NCBI RefSeq assembly: GCF_000281065.1
Contig: NZ_AKKK01000009.1
Coordinates: forward strand, 62,001-126,000
Source: Arthrobacter sp. M2012083
Lineage (GTDB): Bacteria; Actinomycetota; Actinomycetes; Actinomycetales; Micrococcaceae
DNA length: 64,000 bases
Reading direction: 5' to 3'
The position numbers and the translations under genes are program-made. Positions 9,038 through 18,300 of the stretch are shown here, in pieces. The notes beneath the pieces are model-generated. The model had not been told where the DNA came from and searched no databases. It saw only the letters and a list, made by a program, of their open reading frames with translations. Each line of letters opens with the position of its first letter. The stretch's first letter is position 1.

Positions 9038-9691
9038 TCAGAGGTACTGACCCGGACCGTGGTCGGGGTCTTCCCTGCGGCCCTGGGCGGCAGCGCCGGG
9101 CGCACCGGGTGCAGCCGCCCGCTGGGGCTGTCCGTTCTCACCAATGATGATGCCCGGCGCAATCACCGTTCCCGGCGGGAGCTGACGGAGCTGCATCTGC
9201 GCGGCCGCGTGCTCTTTGGCAGCCTGCTGAGCGGCGATCGCGGCCTGGATGCCATGAAACAAACCCTCCAGCCAGCCAACCAGCTGCGCCTGCGCAATGC
9301 GAAGCTCCGCATCGGAAGGCGCCTTCTCTTCGGGGAAAGGCAAGCTGATTCGTTCCAGCTCCTCAATAAGTTCCGGAGCCAGCCCGTCTTCGAGTTCCTT
9401 AATGGAGCGCTCATGGATCTCCGCAAGGCGACCGCGTGCAGCGTCATCCAAAGGTGCGGCCTTCACCTCTTCAAGGAGCTGCCGGACCATGGTGCCGATC
9501 CTCATCACCTTGGCCGGCTCATCAACAAGTTCGTGAAGGTTGCCTCCCTTGGGTTTGGCATCCTTCGCCACCCCTTCCGCCGGAGGTTGCTGTGCCGTGG
9601 GCTTCTCAAGGCCCTCGTCCAGCGTTGTTCCCTCTACGGGGGTGTCGTCCGAAGCCTCATCCGTGGGCTGAATGTTGTTCAGATCGCTCAT
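9038..9691 (-). CDS. bpa: Bacterial proteasome activator Bpa
   Basis: A 217-residue protein closely resembling mycobacterial Bpa (also called PafE), an ATP-independent ring that opens the 20S proteasome gate. Shared blocks include 'EPAKVMRIGTM', 'LLEEVKAAPLD', 'ELEDGLAPEL' and 'DAELRIAQAQLVGWLEGLFH'. The protein ends in 'GQYL', the C-terminal motif that docks into the proteasome. The core is helical (about residues 55-165); the N-terminal 50 residues and the Ala/Pro/Gln-rich stretch before the tail look disordered. A 20S proteasome should therefore be encoded elsewhere in this genome. Confidence 0.93.
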   Translation of the reverse strand: MSDLNNIQPTDEASDDTPVEGTTLDEGLEKPTAQQPPAEGVAKDAKPKGGNLHELVDEPAKVMRIGTMVRQLLEEVKAAPLDDAARGRLAEIHERSIKELEDGLAPELIEELERISLPFPEEKAPSDAELRIAQAQLVGWLEGLFHGIQAAIAAQQAAKEHAAAQMQLRQLPPGTVIAPGIIIGENGQPQRAAAPGAPGAAAQGRREDPDHGPGQYL

Positions 9692-9782
9692 TCGTTCATA
9701 CTCTCACGTGCTTGAAGGGAACCCCGGTCCAAGCCTTGGTTTTGGACTTCGTTCGTAGCGAAACTTCGTCCCGAACGCCGGC

Positions 9783-9974
9783 TCAGCAGCACCTGCCTTG
9801 CGGGTTGCTGTCCTGCCGGTCCATCCGGTCCCGCCAGAACTCGCGTTCAGTCATAGCGGGACCGGAATGGGCCGTAGCTTCAAAATGCTCCAGGTACTTC
9901 TGGTACGCGTCCGCCCCCATGAGCGAGCCCATGTAGGTGGCGAAGCCCCGCAGGCCCCTAACGACCGTGTTCAT
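9783..9974 (-). CDS. YbdD/YjiX family small protein
   Basis: A 63-residue protein of the YbdD/YjiX (DUF466) family, with 'YMGSLMGADAYQKYLEHF' and 'MTEREFWRDRMDRQ', both typical. These small proteins are encoded right after cstA-type genes and are needed by the transporter in enterobacteria. Here it follows cstA by 15 nt, which gives the same arrangement. Length is normal for the family. Confidence 0.9.
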   Translation of the reverse strand: MNTVVRGLRGFATYMGSLMGADAYQKYLEHFEATAHSGPAMTEREFWRDRMDRQDSNPQGRCC

Positions 9975-9989
9975 CAGTGCTGAAGTCCA

Positions 9990-12260
9990 TTAGTGGTGGC
10001 CCGCCTTCTGGCTCCGTTTCTCCGCAGGCAGGGCGTTCCATTCTGCGAGCAACGTCTTCTCGGCAGCAGTCGGGAACAGCCCGGCCGGTGCGTAAACCTT
10101 GGAAGGAACGGGCGGGTCTTCATGGTCCTGGCCGCCGCCGGCGCGGATTGCCTTGATGGTTGCCAGGAGGGCGGCGACGATGACGATAATGCTCAGGGTC
10201 ACGAAGATGACGGAAAGCACGCCCTGGATCATGGTGTTGCGGACCACGGCTTCCATCGCTGCAACGGTCTTGGCTGTACCAAACTCCGTCTTGCCGTCAG
10301 CGAGTGCCTTGGAGAACGCCTGATTGTTGGCGAAGTAACCCACTGCAGGGACTGGCGAGAAGATCTTGTGGAAGCTGGCAGTGATGGTGACTACGGCCGC
10401 GAACGTCAGCGGAACCGCCACGATCCACAGCCATTTGAACACTCCACGCTTGGCCGTGATGGCCAGGCACACAGCCAGCGCTATGGCCGCCAGCAGCTGA
10501 TTGGCTATGCCGAACAGCGGGAAGAGCGTGTTGATGCCACCCAGAGGATCGGTGACGCCCATCAACAGGACTGCGCCCCAGGCACCCACCATGATGGCGG
10601 TGCAGAGCCAGGCTCCGGGCCGCCATGAGGCTTCCTTGAACTTGGGAACAAAGTTGCCGATGGAGTCCTGCAGCATGAAGCGGGCAACACGGGTGCCCGC
10701 GTCCACTGCGGTAAGGATGAAGAGGGCCTCGAACATGATGGCGAAGTGGTACCAGAAAGCCATCATTCCCGGTCCACCGATGAACTGCTGCATGATGTGC
10801 GCCAAACCGACTGCCAGGGTGGGAGCTCCGCCGGAGCGGGAAATAATGCTTTCCTCACCGACGTCCTTTGCCGTTTGAGCCAGCACCTCGGGGGTGATGT
10901 TCACATTGGCCAAGCCAAGACTGTTCACCCACTGCGCGGCGGATTCCACGGTGCCGCCGGTCAGGGCGAGGGGCGCGTTCATGGCGAAGTAGATGCCACG
11001 GTCGATGGAGATCGCAGCCACCAGCGCCATGATGGCCACGAAAGATTCCATCAGCATTCCGCCGTAACCGATAAAGCGGGTCTGCCGTTCCTTCTCAATC
11101 AGTTTGGGGGTTGTTCCCGAGGAGATGAGTGCGTGGAACCCTGACAGGGCGCCGCAGGCGATGGTGACGAACAGGAACGGGAACAGGGCTCCGGAGAACA
11201 CGGGGCCGTTCTCCCGGCTGGCGAACTCGCTGAACGCAGGGACGGTGATTTCCGGGCGCACCACGATGATGGCGACCGCGAGCATCACGATCACGCCGAT
11301 CTTCATGAACGTGGAGAGGTAATCACGCGGAGCCAGGAGGAGCCAGACGGGAAGGATTGCGGCGATGAACCCGTAAATGATGATGCCCCAGGCGATGGTG
11401 ACTTTGTCCAGGTGGAAGAAGGCTGCACCCCACTCGGTACCGGCGACGGCGCCGCCACCAATGATGGCTGCCATCAGGAGCACGAAGCCGATGATGGACA
11501 CCTCCATGACCTTGCCCGGCCGGATGAAGCGCAGGTAAACGCCCATGAACAAGGCAATGGGAATGGTCATACCCACGGAGAACACGCCCCACGGGCTCTC
11601 ACCGAGGGCGTTGACCACCACCAAGGCGAGGATGGCCACAATAATGATCATGATGAGCAGCGTGGCCACGAGGGCTGCCGTGCCGCCAATGACGCCGAGT
11701 TCCTCGCGCGCCATCTGGCCGAGTGAACGGCCACCGCGTCGCATTGAGAAGAACATGACCAAGTAGTCCTGGACGGCGCCTGCAAGAACGACGCCGATAA
11801 TGATCCAGATAGTGCCGGGAAGGTAGCCCATCTGGGCCGCGATGACGGGTCCCACCAACGGTCCGGCACCGGCGATGGCGGCGAAGTGGTGGCCGAACAA
11901 AACGTTCCTGTCAGTACGGACGTAGTCCTTGCCATCGGCTTTGTATTCGGCAGGGGTAGCGCGGCGATCGTCCGGCTTGAGCAGATAACGCTCAATAACC
12001 TTGGAGTAGAACCGGTAACCGATCAGGTACGTGCAGACAGCGGCGAAAACGAACCAGATGGCGTTGACGGTTTCACCGCGCACCAGTGCGAGCATGAACC
12101 ACGCCACTGCTCCCAGCAGCGAAATGGCAACCCAAAGACCGATCTTGGCCGGGGTCCACGTGCGTTCCTCCGCTTCACGCACGGAGTCCTCCACAGCCGG
12201 AGGAGGCAGCGTGGGATCCAATCCTTCCGCAAGCTTGGATTGGTCAGAAATCTTGCCCAT
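9990..12260 (-). CDS. cstA: Carbon starvation protein CstA (pyruvate/peptide transporter family)
   Basis: A 756-residue integral membrane protein of the CstA family with about 16 to 18 hydrophobic segments. Family members import pyruvate or are linked to peptide uptake in starvation. Characteristic parts are 'YRFYSKVIERYLLKPDDRR', 'GHHFAAIAGAGPLVGPVIAA', 'SGTTPKLIEKERQTRFIGYG' and 'FGIANQLLAAIALAV'. ATG 12260 was chosen because AAGGAGGA stands six bases upstream; the frame extends to 12368 without sense. A short acidic cytoplasmic N-terminus precedes the first helix. The next gene encodes the YbdD partner. Confidence 0.95.
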   Translation of the reverse strand: MGKISDQSKLAEGLDPTLPPPAVEDSVREAEERTWTPAKIGLWVAISLLGAVAWFMLALVRGETVNAIWFVFAAVCTYLIGYRFYSKVIERYLLKPDDRRATPAEYKADGKDYVRTDRNVLFGHHFAAIAGAGPLVGPVIAAQMGYLPGTIWIIIGVVLAGAVQDYLVMFFSMRRGGRSLGQMAREELGVIGGTAALVATLLIMIIIVAILALVVVNALGESPWGVFSVGMTIPIALFMGVYLRFIRPGKVMEVSIIGFVLLMAAIIGGGAVAGTEWGAAFFHLDKVTIAWGIIIYGFIAAILPVWLLLAPRDYLSTFMKIGVIVMLAVAIIVVRPEITVPAFSEFASRENGPVFSGALFPFLFVTIACGALSGFHALISSGTTPKLIEKERQTRFIGYGGMLMESFVAIMALVAAISIDRGIYFAMNAPLALTGGTVESAAQWVNSLGLANVNITPEVLAQTAKDVGEESIISRSGGAPTLAVGLAHIMQQFIGGPGMMAFWYHFAIMFEALFILTAVDAGTRVARFMLQDSIGNFVPKFKEASWRPGAWLCTAIMVGAWGAVLLMGVTDPLGGINTLFPLFGIANQLLAAIALAVCLAITAKRGVFKWLWIVAVPLTFAAVVTITASFHKIFSPVPAVGYFANNQAFSKALADGKTEFGTAKTVAAMEAVVRNTMIQGVLSVIFVTLSIIVIVAALLATIKAIRAGGGQDHEDPPVPSKVYAPAGLFPTAAEKTLLAEWNALPAEKRSQKAGHH

Positions 12261-12418
12261 ATCTCCTCCTTGAGAACTGCTGCGGTGACGAATGTTGCGG
12301 TGGGGACCGCGGCGTCGGGTACTTCTCCTCACCTTAACAACCGACACGGACAGGATAGGGCGGTACACGGCAAACGTCTGCAGGTACGCGGTGAACGGTC
12401 ATGACCCTGCGCCGGACG

Positions 12419-12988
12419 TCAGCTCTCCCGCCGAGGAGGAGCCTGCTGGCTCGATCCCCCGTTTACCTGGCCTTGGACCATGCGGGCCTCACAGAGATCC
12501 AACCAGCGGACTTCAGCTTCGGCTTGGAAAATCAAGGAATCGAGCACCAGGAGCCAGGCAGTGTCGGAGGACCGTTGGTTGGCCGAGACCGCTTTCCTGG
12601 CCTGTGTGTGCTCCTGCAGGGCCTTGACCGAAACCTCGCGCTGGGACTGGATCACCGCGGACGTGTCCACGCCGGGAAGCGTCACGGCGAGCGCCAACTT
12701 GATGGCAATTTCGTTCCTTGGAGGATTGCCCCGGTCCACTGCACCAGCGAACCAGGCCTCAACTTCCTCAGCCCCCGCGTCCGTGATGCTGTAGACGACG
12801 TGCCCGCCGCCGTCGTCGCCGTCCTTGCTGACCAAGCCATCGCGCTCAAGCCTGTCCAGGGTTGTATAAACCTGGCCAATGTTCAACGGCCAGGCGGCGC
12901 CGGTTCGGTCCTCAAATTCGACACGCAGCTCATAGCCGTACCGCGGCTGGTCCTGGAGCAGGGCCAGCAGGCTGTGCCGGATGGACAT
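12419..12988 (-). CDS. PadR family transcriptional regulator
   Basis: A 189-residue PadR regulator. The N-terminal winged helix (residues 1-85) reads 'SIRHSLLALLQDQPRYGYEL' and 'QVYTTLDRLERDGLVSKDG', both hallmark positions; the C-terminal half is the coiled dimerisation part (Vir_act_alpha_C type). It is 47 nt downstream of a quinone oxidoreductase gene in the same direction, so it probably represses that pair in response to a phenolic or drug-like compound. cstA follows after 158 bp but has its own leader. Confidence 0.9.
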   Translation of the reverse strand: MSIRHSLLALLQDQPRYGYELRVEFEDRTGAAWPLNIGQVYTTLDRLERDGLVSKDGDDGGGHVVYSITDAGAEEVEAWFAGAVDRGNPPRNEIAIKLALAVTLPGVDTSAVIQSQREVSVKALQEHTQARKAVSANQRSSDTAWLLVLDSLIFQAEAEVRWLDLCEARMVQGQVNGGSSQQAPPRRES

Positions 12989-13035
12989 ATGGCTCCTCGC
13001 TGCGGTGGGCGGATGAAAACAGTTGGGCGGCCGAT

Positions 13036-14019
13036 TCAGAGGAGAAGGAGGACCTTGCCCACATGCTCCCCGGAGTCGAAATACTCGTGCGCTTCCCGAA
13101 CATTCTCCAGGGGGAAGGACTTTGCGACGAGGGGCCTGATCCTGCCATCAGTGAGCATTGGCCACACGAACTCGCGCACGGCGGACATGATGATTCCCTT
13201 TTCGGCGACCGGGCGAGGCCGGAGCGCTGTTCCGATAACGGCTGCACGTTTGCTGAGGAGCTGACCCAAGTTGAGCTCCGCTTTTGTTCCGCCTTGCAGG
13301 CCGATGACGATGAGTCGTCCGTAATCGGCGAGCGCCTCGACGTTCTGTTGCAGGTATTTGGCACCCACGACGTCGAGGATCACGTCGGCGCCTTTGCCTC
13401 CGTTGTGCGCCTTGAGGCTTTCAGCGAAGTCTTCTTCGGTGTAGTTGATGGCGATATCGGCGCCGAGGAAGGCCTTGGCGGTGCCCACCTTCTCGTCAGT
13501 GCCGGCCGTGGTGGCCACCTTTGCGCCATAGGCTTTGGCCAGCTGGATAGCCATGGTGCCGATGCCACCGGTGGCGCCATGGATGAGTACAGTCTCGCCG
13601 GGTTGCAGCTGTGCGGTCATGATCAGGTTCGAGTACACGGTGGCGGCAACTTCGGGCAGGGCAGCGGCTGTAACCAAGTCCACGCCTTCAGGGATGCGGA
13701 GTACCTGCTCCGCCGGAACGGCCACCTGCTGGGCGTAGCCACCGCCGGACAACAGTGCCACCACTTTGTCTCCGACGGAGAACGCTTTGGTTACGCCGGG
13801 GCCGAAAGCCGAAATGCGGCCGGAGACTTCCAGCCCGGGAACTTCCGAGGCTCCTGGGGGCGGCGGGTAGAACCCGCGCCGCTGCTGGACGTCGGCGCGG
13901 TTCAAACCCGCAGCCACTACGTCAATGAGGACCTCGCCCTCGCCCGGCACCGGTGACGGGACCTCGCGGACTTCGAGGACTTCGGGCCCGCCTGGCTCTG
14001 AGATATAGACGGCTTTCAT
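13036..14019 (-). CDS. NAD(P)H:quinone oxidoreductase (zinc-free MDR family)
   Basis: A 327-residue medium-chain reductase of the quinone oxidoreductase/PIG3 branch. It begins 'MKAVYISEPGGPEVLEVREV', has 'GLNRADVQQRRGFYPPPPG' (about 37-56) and the Rossmann glycine motif 'GATGGIGTMAIQLAKA' (about 148-163). No zinc-ligand cysteines are present, as expected for this branch. It should reduce quinones or other alpha,beta-unsaturated carbonyls with NADPH. The following PadR gene suggests induction by such electrophiles. Confidence 0.92.
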   Translation of the reverse strand: MKAVYISEPGGPEVLEVREVPSPVPGEGEVLIDVVAAGLNRADVQQRRGFYPPPPGASEVPGLEVSGRISAFGPGVTKAFSVGDKVVALLSGGGYAQQVAVPAEQVLRIPEGVDLVTAAALPEVAATVYSNLIMTAQLQPGETVLIHGATGGIGTMAIQLAKAYGAKVATTAGTDEKVGTAKAFLGADIAINYTEEDFAESLKAHNGGKGADVILDVVGAKYLQQNVEALADYGRLIVIGLQGGTKAELNLGQLLSKRAAVIGTALRPRPVAEKGIIMSAVREFVWPMLTDGRIRPLVAKSFPLENVREAHEYFDSGEHVGKVLLLL

Positions 14020-14120
14020 GAAGAACTCCCGGTTTCTTGCTTGTTTTCCAGCCCCGGGGCAGGGGCAGGAATACGTGATGTTTTGGAACAGCCAACTCCC
14101 TATGAAACACTACTAGGCGA

Positions 14121-14208
14121 GGAAGGTTGTCCGAGCGGCCTAAGGAGCTGGTCTTGAAAACCAGTGTGCGGTAACCCCGTACCAAGGGTTCAAATCCCTT
14201 ACCTTCCG
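14121..14208 (+). tRNA. tRNA-Ser (anticodon TGA)
   Basis: Acceptor GGAAGGT (14121-14127) pairs with ACCTTCC (14201-14207), discriminator G. The anticodon arm CTGGT-CTTGAAA-ACCAG gives TGA. The T arm AAGGG-TTCAAAT-CCCTT and a long class II variable arm are clear. CCA is not encoded. Confidence 0.96.
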
Positions 14209-14215
14209 CGAATGA

Positions 14216-14249
14216 GATGCCCCGGGTTCCAGGACCCGGGGCATCTTTG
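14216..14249 (+). terminator. Terminator of tRNA-Ser(TGA)
   Basis: A perfect 12-bp stem, GATGCCCCGGGT (14216-14227) with ACCCGGGGCATC (14234-14245), loop TCCAGG, followed by TTTG. Confidence 0.85.
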
Positions 14250-14421
14250 CGTCCCCGGGCCTGTCTTGCGGACGAGTGTCTGCGGCAATGCCGCCCGAAC
14301 TGAGAACTGACACCCGGAAAATCATTGAAAGTGTCAGAGGCCCCGCATAGTGTTCTGTCTGTCTCCACCCCACTGACATCGGCCGCAGCCTGGCTGCGGA
14401 ATAACAACAGGAGCCTCACCT

Positions 14422-15207
14422 ATGCCCAAGCCTGATATCACTCCCGGTTCCCCTTGCTGGATTGACCTCGTGACGTCCGATACGGAGAAGGCCAAGGCCT
14501 TTTACACGGCTCTTTTCGGCTGGACCTATGAAACCGGAGACCAGGAGAAGTACGGCGGCTACATCACGGCTTCCAAGGACGGCCGGATGGTCGCGGGCAT
14601 CATGGAGAAGCAGGCGGACATGGGCGCAATGCCGGACGTTTGGTCCACTTACCTCCGCACGGATGACATCAAGGCGACCACCGAGGCCGCTGCCGCCAAT
14701 GGCGGCCAGGTGCTCCTGGAACCCATGGCGGTCCCTGAGCAAGGCAGCATGGCCATGTACGGGGATGCCTCCGGCGCAGCCGTAGGCGCCTGGCAGTTCG
14801 GTGAAATGAAGGGCTACGAGGTCGCGGCGGAGGCAGGAGCTCCCGCGTGGCATGAACTTCTGGCAAAGGACTACGAGTCGGCGGTCACGTTCTACCAGAA
14901 CGTCTTCGGCTGGGACACGGAGGTCATGAGCGACACTCCGGAGTTCCGTTACACAACCCTCGGCGCCGGCGACGACGCCAAGGCAGGCATCATGGACGCT
15001 TCCGGATTCCTGCCCGAACAGGTCCCGTCCATGTGGAGTGTGTACTTCGCGGTGGAGGATACGGATGCTGCCGTGGAGCAGGCCGCAGCCCTCGGCGCCA
15101 CGGTCATGCAGCCCGCTGAGGACACACCGTTCGGGCGTCTGGCCACATTGTCGGACCCAACGGGAGCTGTCTTCAAGGTCATTCAGGACTTGGGGCAGAC
15201 CGCCTGA
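14422..15207 (+). CDS. VOC (glyoxalase/bleomycin resistance) family protein
   Basis: A 261-residue protein made of two tandem VOC modules (about 8-122 and 138-258). Each module has the Phe-Tyr/Phe-Gly-Trp pattern: 'AKAFYTALFGWTYET' in the first and 'AVTFYQNVFGWDTEV' in the second, and each ends in the typical beta strand ('MYGDASGAAVGAWQ', 'LSDPTGAVFKVIQ'). Such two-module proteins resemble mycobacterial CFP30B/CFP32 antigens. The enzymatic role is unknown. The ATG has AGGAG eight bases upstream. It is a single gene after a tRNA terminator. Confidence 0.88.
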   Translation: MPKPDITPGSPCWIDLVTSDTEKAKAFYTALFGWTYETGDQEKYGGYITASKDGRMVAGIMEKQADMGAMPDVWSTYLRTDDIKATTEAAAANGGQVLLEPMAVPEQGSMAMYGDASGAAVGAWQFGEMKGYEVAAEAGAPAWHELLAKDYESAVTFYQNVFGWDTEVMSDTPEFRYTTLGAGDDAKAGIMDASGFLPEQVPSMWSVYFAVEDTDAAVEQAAALGATVMQPAEDTPFGRLATLSDPTGAVFKVIQDLGQTA

Positions 15208-15243
15208 TCGGCCGCTTTTCGGATCCTTGTCCGGTCCCTCATT

Positions 15244-15260
15244 GTTGACCCAAGGTCAAC
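15244..15260. promoter_or_regulatory. Inverted repeat upstream of secreted nuclease gene
   Basis: GTTGACC (15244-15250) and GGTCAAC (15254-15260) form a perfect 7-3-7 inverted repeat 137 bp before the start codon. A second short hairpin, GAGCCC-CACA-GGGCTC (15362-15377), lies 20 nt before the ATG and would be in the leader RNA. A regulator site is plausible; it is not the direct-repeat layout of an actinobacterial PHO box. Confidence 0.35.
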
Positions 15261-15397
15261 CCTCTATTCATCCGTTCGTGTTCAGCTAGGCCCGAGGCAG
15301 CTTTACCCGGGAGTAACTTCCGGTACTCGCCCACTTCATAAGACAGTGGGCGCCATTCATGGAGCCCCACAGGGCTCACTGATGAAAGTTCGAGCGG

Positions 15398-18300
15398 ATG
15401 AAACGTATGCATTGGAAATCCTTGGCGGGCACTGTCCTGTCGGCGGGGCTTATCACCGCCCCGTTGACGGCCGTGCCGGCCTTTGCAGCTGATGAGCTCG
15501 CCGTCGGCCCGTCGACGGTGGTGATCAACGAGGCCTATCTCAGCGGTGGCAGCAGCGGTGCCGCCTTCAAGAACAAGTTCGTTGAGCTCTACAATTCCTC
15601 GGACGCGCCGGTCAGCCTGGCGGGCTGGTCGCTGCAATACCGGGGTGCCACGGCCACAGCTGCACCCACGGGAATCACTCCCCTGACGGGCAGCATTCCC
15701 GCGAAGGGGTATTTCCTCGTCCAGGGGGCCACCAACAGCAGTACGTCCACCGCACCGGCCCTTCCCACGGCCGATGTGCAGGCCACAGGCACTCTGAACC
15801 CCAGCGGAACCACTGGAACACTCGTCCTGGCCAAACAAGCCACTGCTGTCTCCCCGCTGCCAACGGGTTCGGTGACGGGCAACACCGCCATCGCTGACCT
15901 CTTGGGCTACGGCACCTCCAACACTTTTGAGACCGCCGCAGCCACCGCACCTACCAGCAACGCGGACGTCAAGAGCCTGAATCGTGCCACTGGTGCGGAC
16001 ACCGACTCCAACGCCGCAGACTTCAGCCTCAGTGCAACCATCACCCCCACCGCCTCCAACGGCGGCGGAACCCCGCCGGTCGATCCCCAGCCGGAGCCCG
16101 GCGTCAAGACCATTGCCGAGATCCAGGGCACCGGTACGGCCAGTCCGTTTGTCGGCAGCACCGTGACCACCAGCGGTAAGGTCACCGCCGTCTACGCAAC
16201 CGGCGGCTTCAACGGCTACTACGTGCAGACCGCCGGAAGCGGCGGTGAAAGCGCGGGGGCGGCAAGGACGGCGTCGGACGCTTTGTTCGTCTACTCACCC
16301 TCCACAACGTCAGCGGTCCAGCCCGGCGACTACGTGCAACTCACCGGTGTCGTCAGCGAATTCGCAAACCAGACCCAGCTCACCGTTGAGGCGGCGGGGT
16401 TGAAGAAGCTGACCGAAGCCGCGCCGGAGGTTAAGTCCACGCCGTTCACGCTGCCAGCCAATGAGGCCGCCCGGGAAAGCCTGGAGGGCATGCTCCTGGC
16501 TCCCCAAGGTGACTTCACGGTCACGGACAACTACTCCCTGAACCAATACGGCGAGATTGGCCTCGCGGCCGGTACGTCTCCGTTGGTGCAGCCGACGGCG
16601 GTAGCGAGCTACGGTTCGCCGGAGTACGCCGCTGTGGTGGCGGACAACGCGCTGCGCGGCATCAAGCTCGACGACGGCGCATCCACCAACTTCCTCAAAG
16701 ACGCCACCACCAAAGCCCAGCAGTTGCCGTACCTGACAACATCGGATCCTGTACGCGTTGGCTCCCCGGCGACGTTCCGGACCGACGTCATCCTGGGCTA
16801 TGGCAACAACTCCTGGAAGTTCCAGCCCCTTGCCGCGCTGAGTCCGGCCAATGCTGAGTCGGTCCAGCCGGCAAGCTTCACCGCGACCCGGCCCGAAGGT
16901 CCCGCCGATGTGGGAGGCAATCTCAAACTGGCTTCCTTCAATGTGCTGAACTACTTTCCCACCACCGGTGACCAGCTCGCCGGTTGCGTTTTCTACACCG
17001 ACCGCGACGGCAACCCGATCACGGTTAAGGAAGGCTGCAACGCCCGCGGTGCTGCCAACGCCGAGAACTTCGAGCGCCAGCAGACCAAGATCATCGCCGC
17101 CATCGCCAAGTCCGGCGCCGACGTCGTGTCCCTTGAAGAGATCGAAAACTCAGCACAATTCGGCAAGAACCGCGACGACGCCCTCTCCAAGCTGGTGGGC
17201 GCCCTTAACGTCGAGGCCCCCGGAGTCTGGGACTACGTGCGCACACCCGCAAATGCTCCCCCGCTCAGCGACGAGGACATGATTCGCACTGCATTCATCT
17301 ACAAGAAGGCAGCGGCAGAGCCCGTGGGTGAATCCATCATCCACAACGACACCGTTGCCTTTGCCAGTGCTCGCAAGCCACTGGCCCAGGTCTTCAAGCC
17401 GGTTGGTGGAGATGACGACAAGAAGTTCATCGCGATCGTGAACCATTTCAAGTCCAAGGGCTCCGCCGCCACCCCGGATGACACGGACAAGGGCCAGGGC
17501 GCCTCGAACATTGCCCGCACCAAGCAGGCTGAATCGCTCCTTAACTTCTCCAAGGACCTCCAAGCTTCCAAGGGAACGGACAAGGTCTTCCTGATCGGTG
17601 ACTTCAACGCCTACGCCAAGGAAGACCCCATCAACGTCCTCACCGCAGCCGGCTACACCGACCTCGAGGCAGGTACCGGCAAGCACTCCTACCTCTTCGG
17701 CGGCATGGTGGGCTCCTTGGACCACATCCTGGCTTCCCCGGCAGCCCACAAGGTGGTCACCGGAACCGATATCTGGAACATCAACTCTGTGGAGTCCGTC
17801 GCGCTGGAGTACAGCAGGTATAACAACAATGTGACCAACTACTATGCCGGGGACGAGTTCCGGGCAAGCGACCACGATCCCGTGGTGGTGGGCCTGAACC
17901 TGACCGCTGACCAGCCGGCAACCGTTGACCTGCAGTTCCTGGGTATCAACGACTTCCATGGCCGGATCGACTCCAACACAGTCCTCTTCGCCGGAACGGT
18001 TGAAAGGCTCCGCGCTGCAGCAGCTTCTGGCGCTACGGCCTTCATTTCCGCAGGTGACAACATCGGTGCTTCCCTGTTCGCTTCTTCGGTAGCGAAGGAC
18101 CAGCCCACCATCGACGTCCTTAACGCGCTCGAACTGCAGGCTTCGGCTGTGGGCAACCACGAGTTCGACGGCGGTTGGGCAGACCTGCGCGACCGCGTCG
18201 CAGCTGGCGGTACCAACGCGAAATTCGCCTACCTCGGTGCGAACGTCTACCAGAAGGGCACCACCACTCCTGTCCTGCCGGAGTACAAGGTCCTGGACAT

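Noticed and set aside
8567-9715. A 382-codon plus-strand frame
   Set aside because: Antisense to bpa and its neighbour, whose minus-strand products have clear family or coupling evidence.
12397-12406. GGTCATGACC palindrome between padR and cstA as an operator
   Set aside because: Only ten bases, 137 bp from the cstA start, and no promoter elements recognised beside it.
15244-15260. PHO box before the secreted nuclease gene
   Set aside because: Actinobacterial PHO boxes are direct repeats of GTTCACC; this is an inverted GTTGACC repeat.
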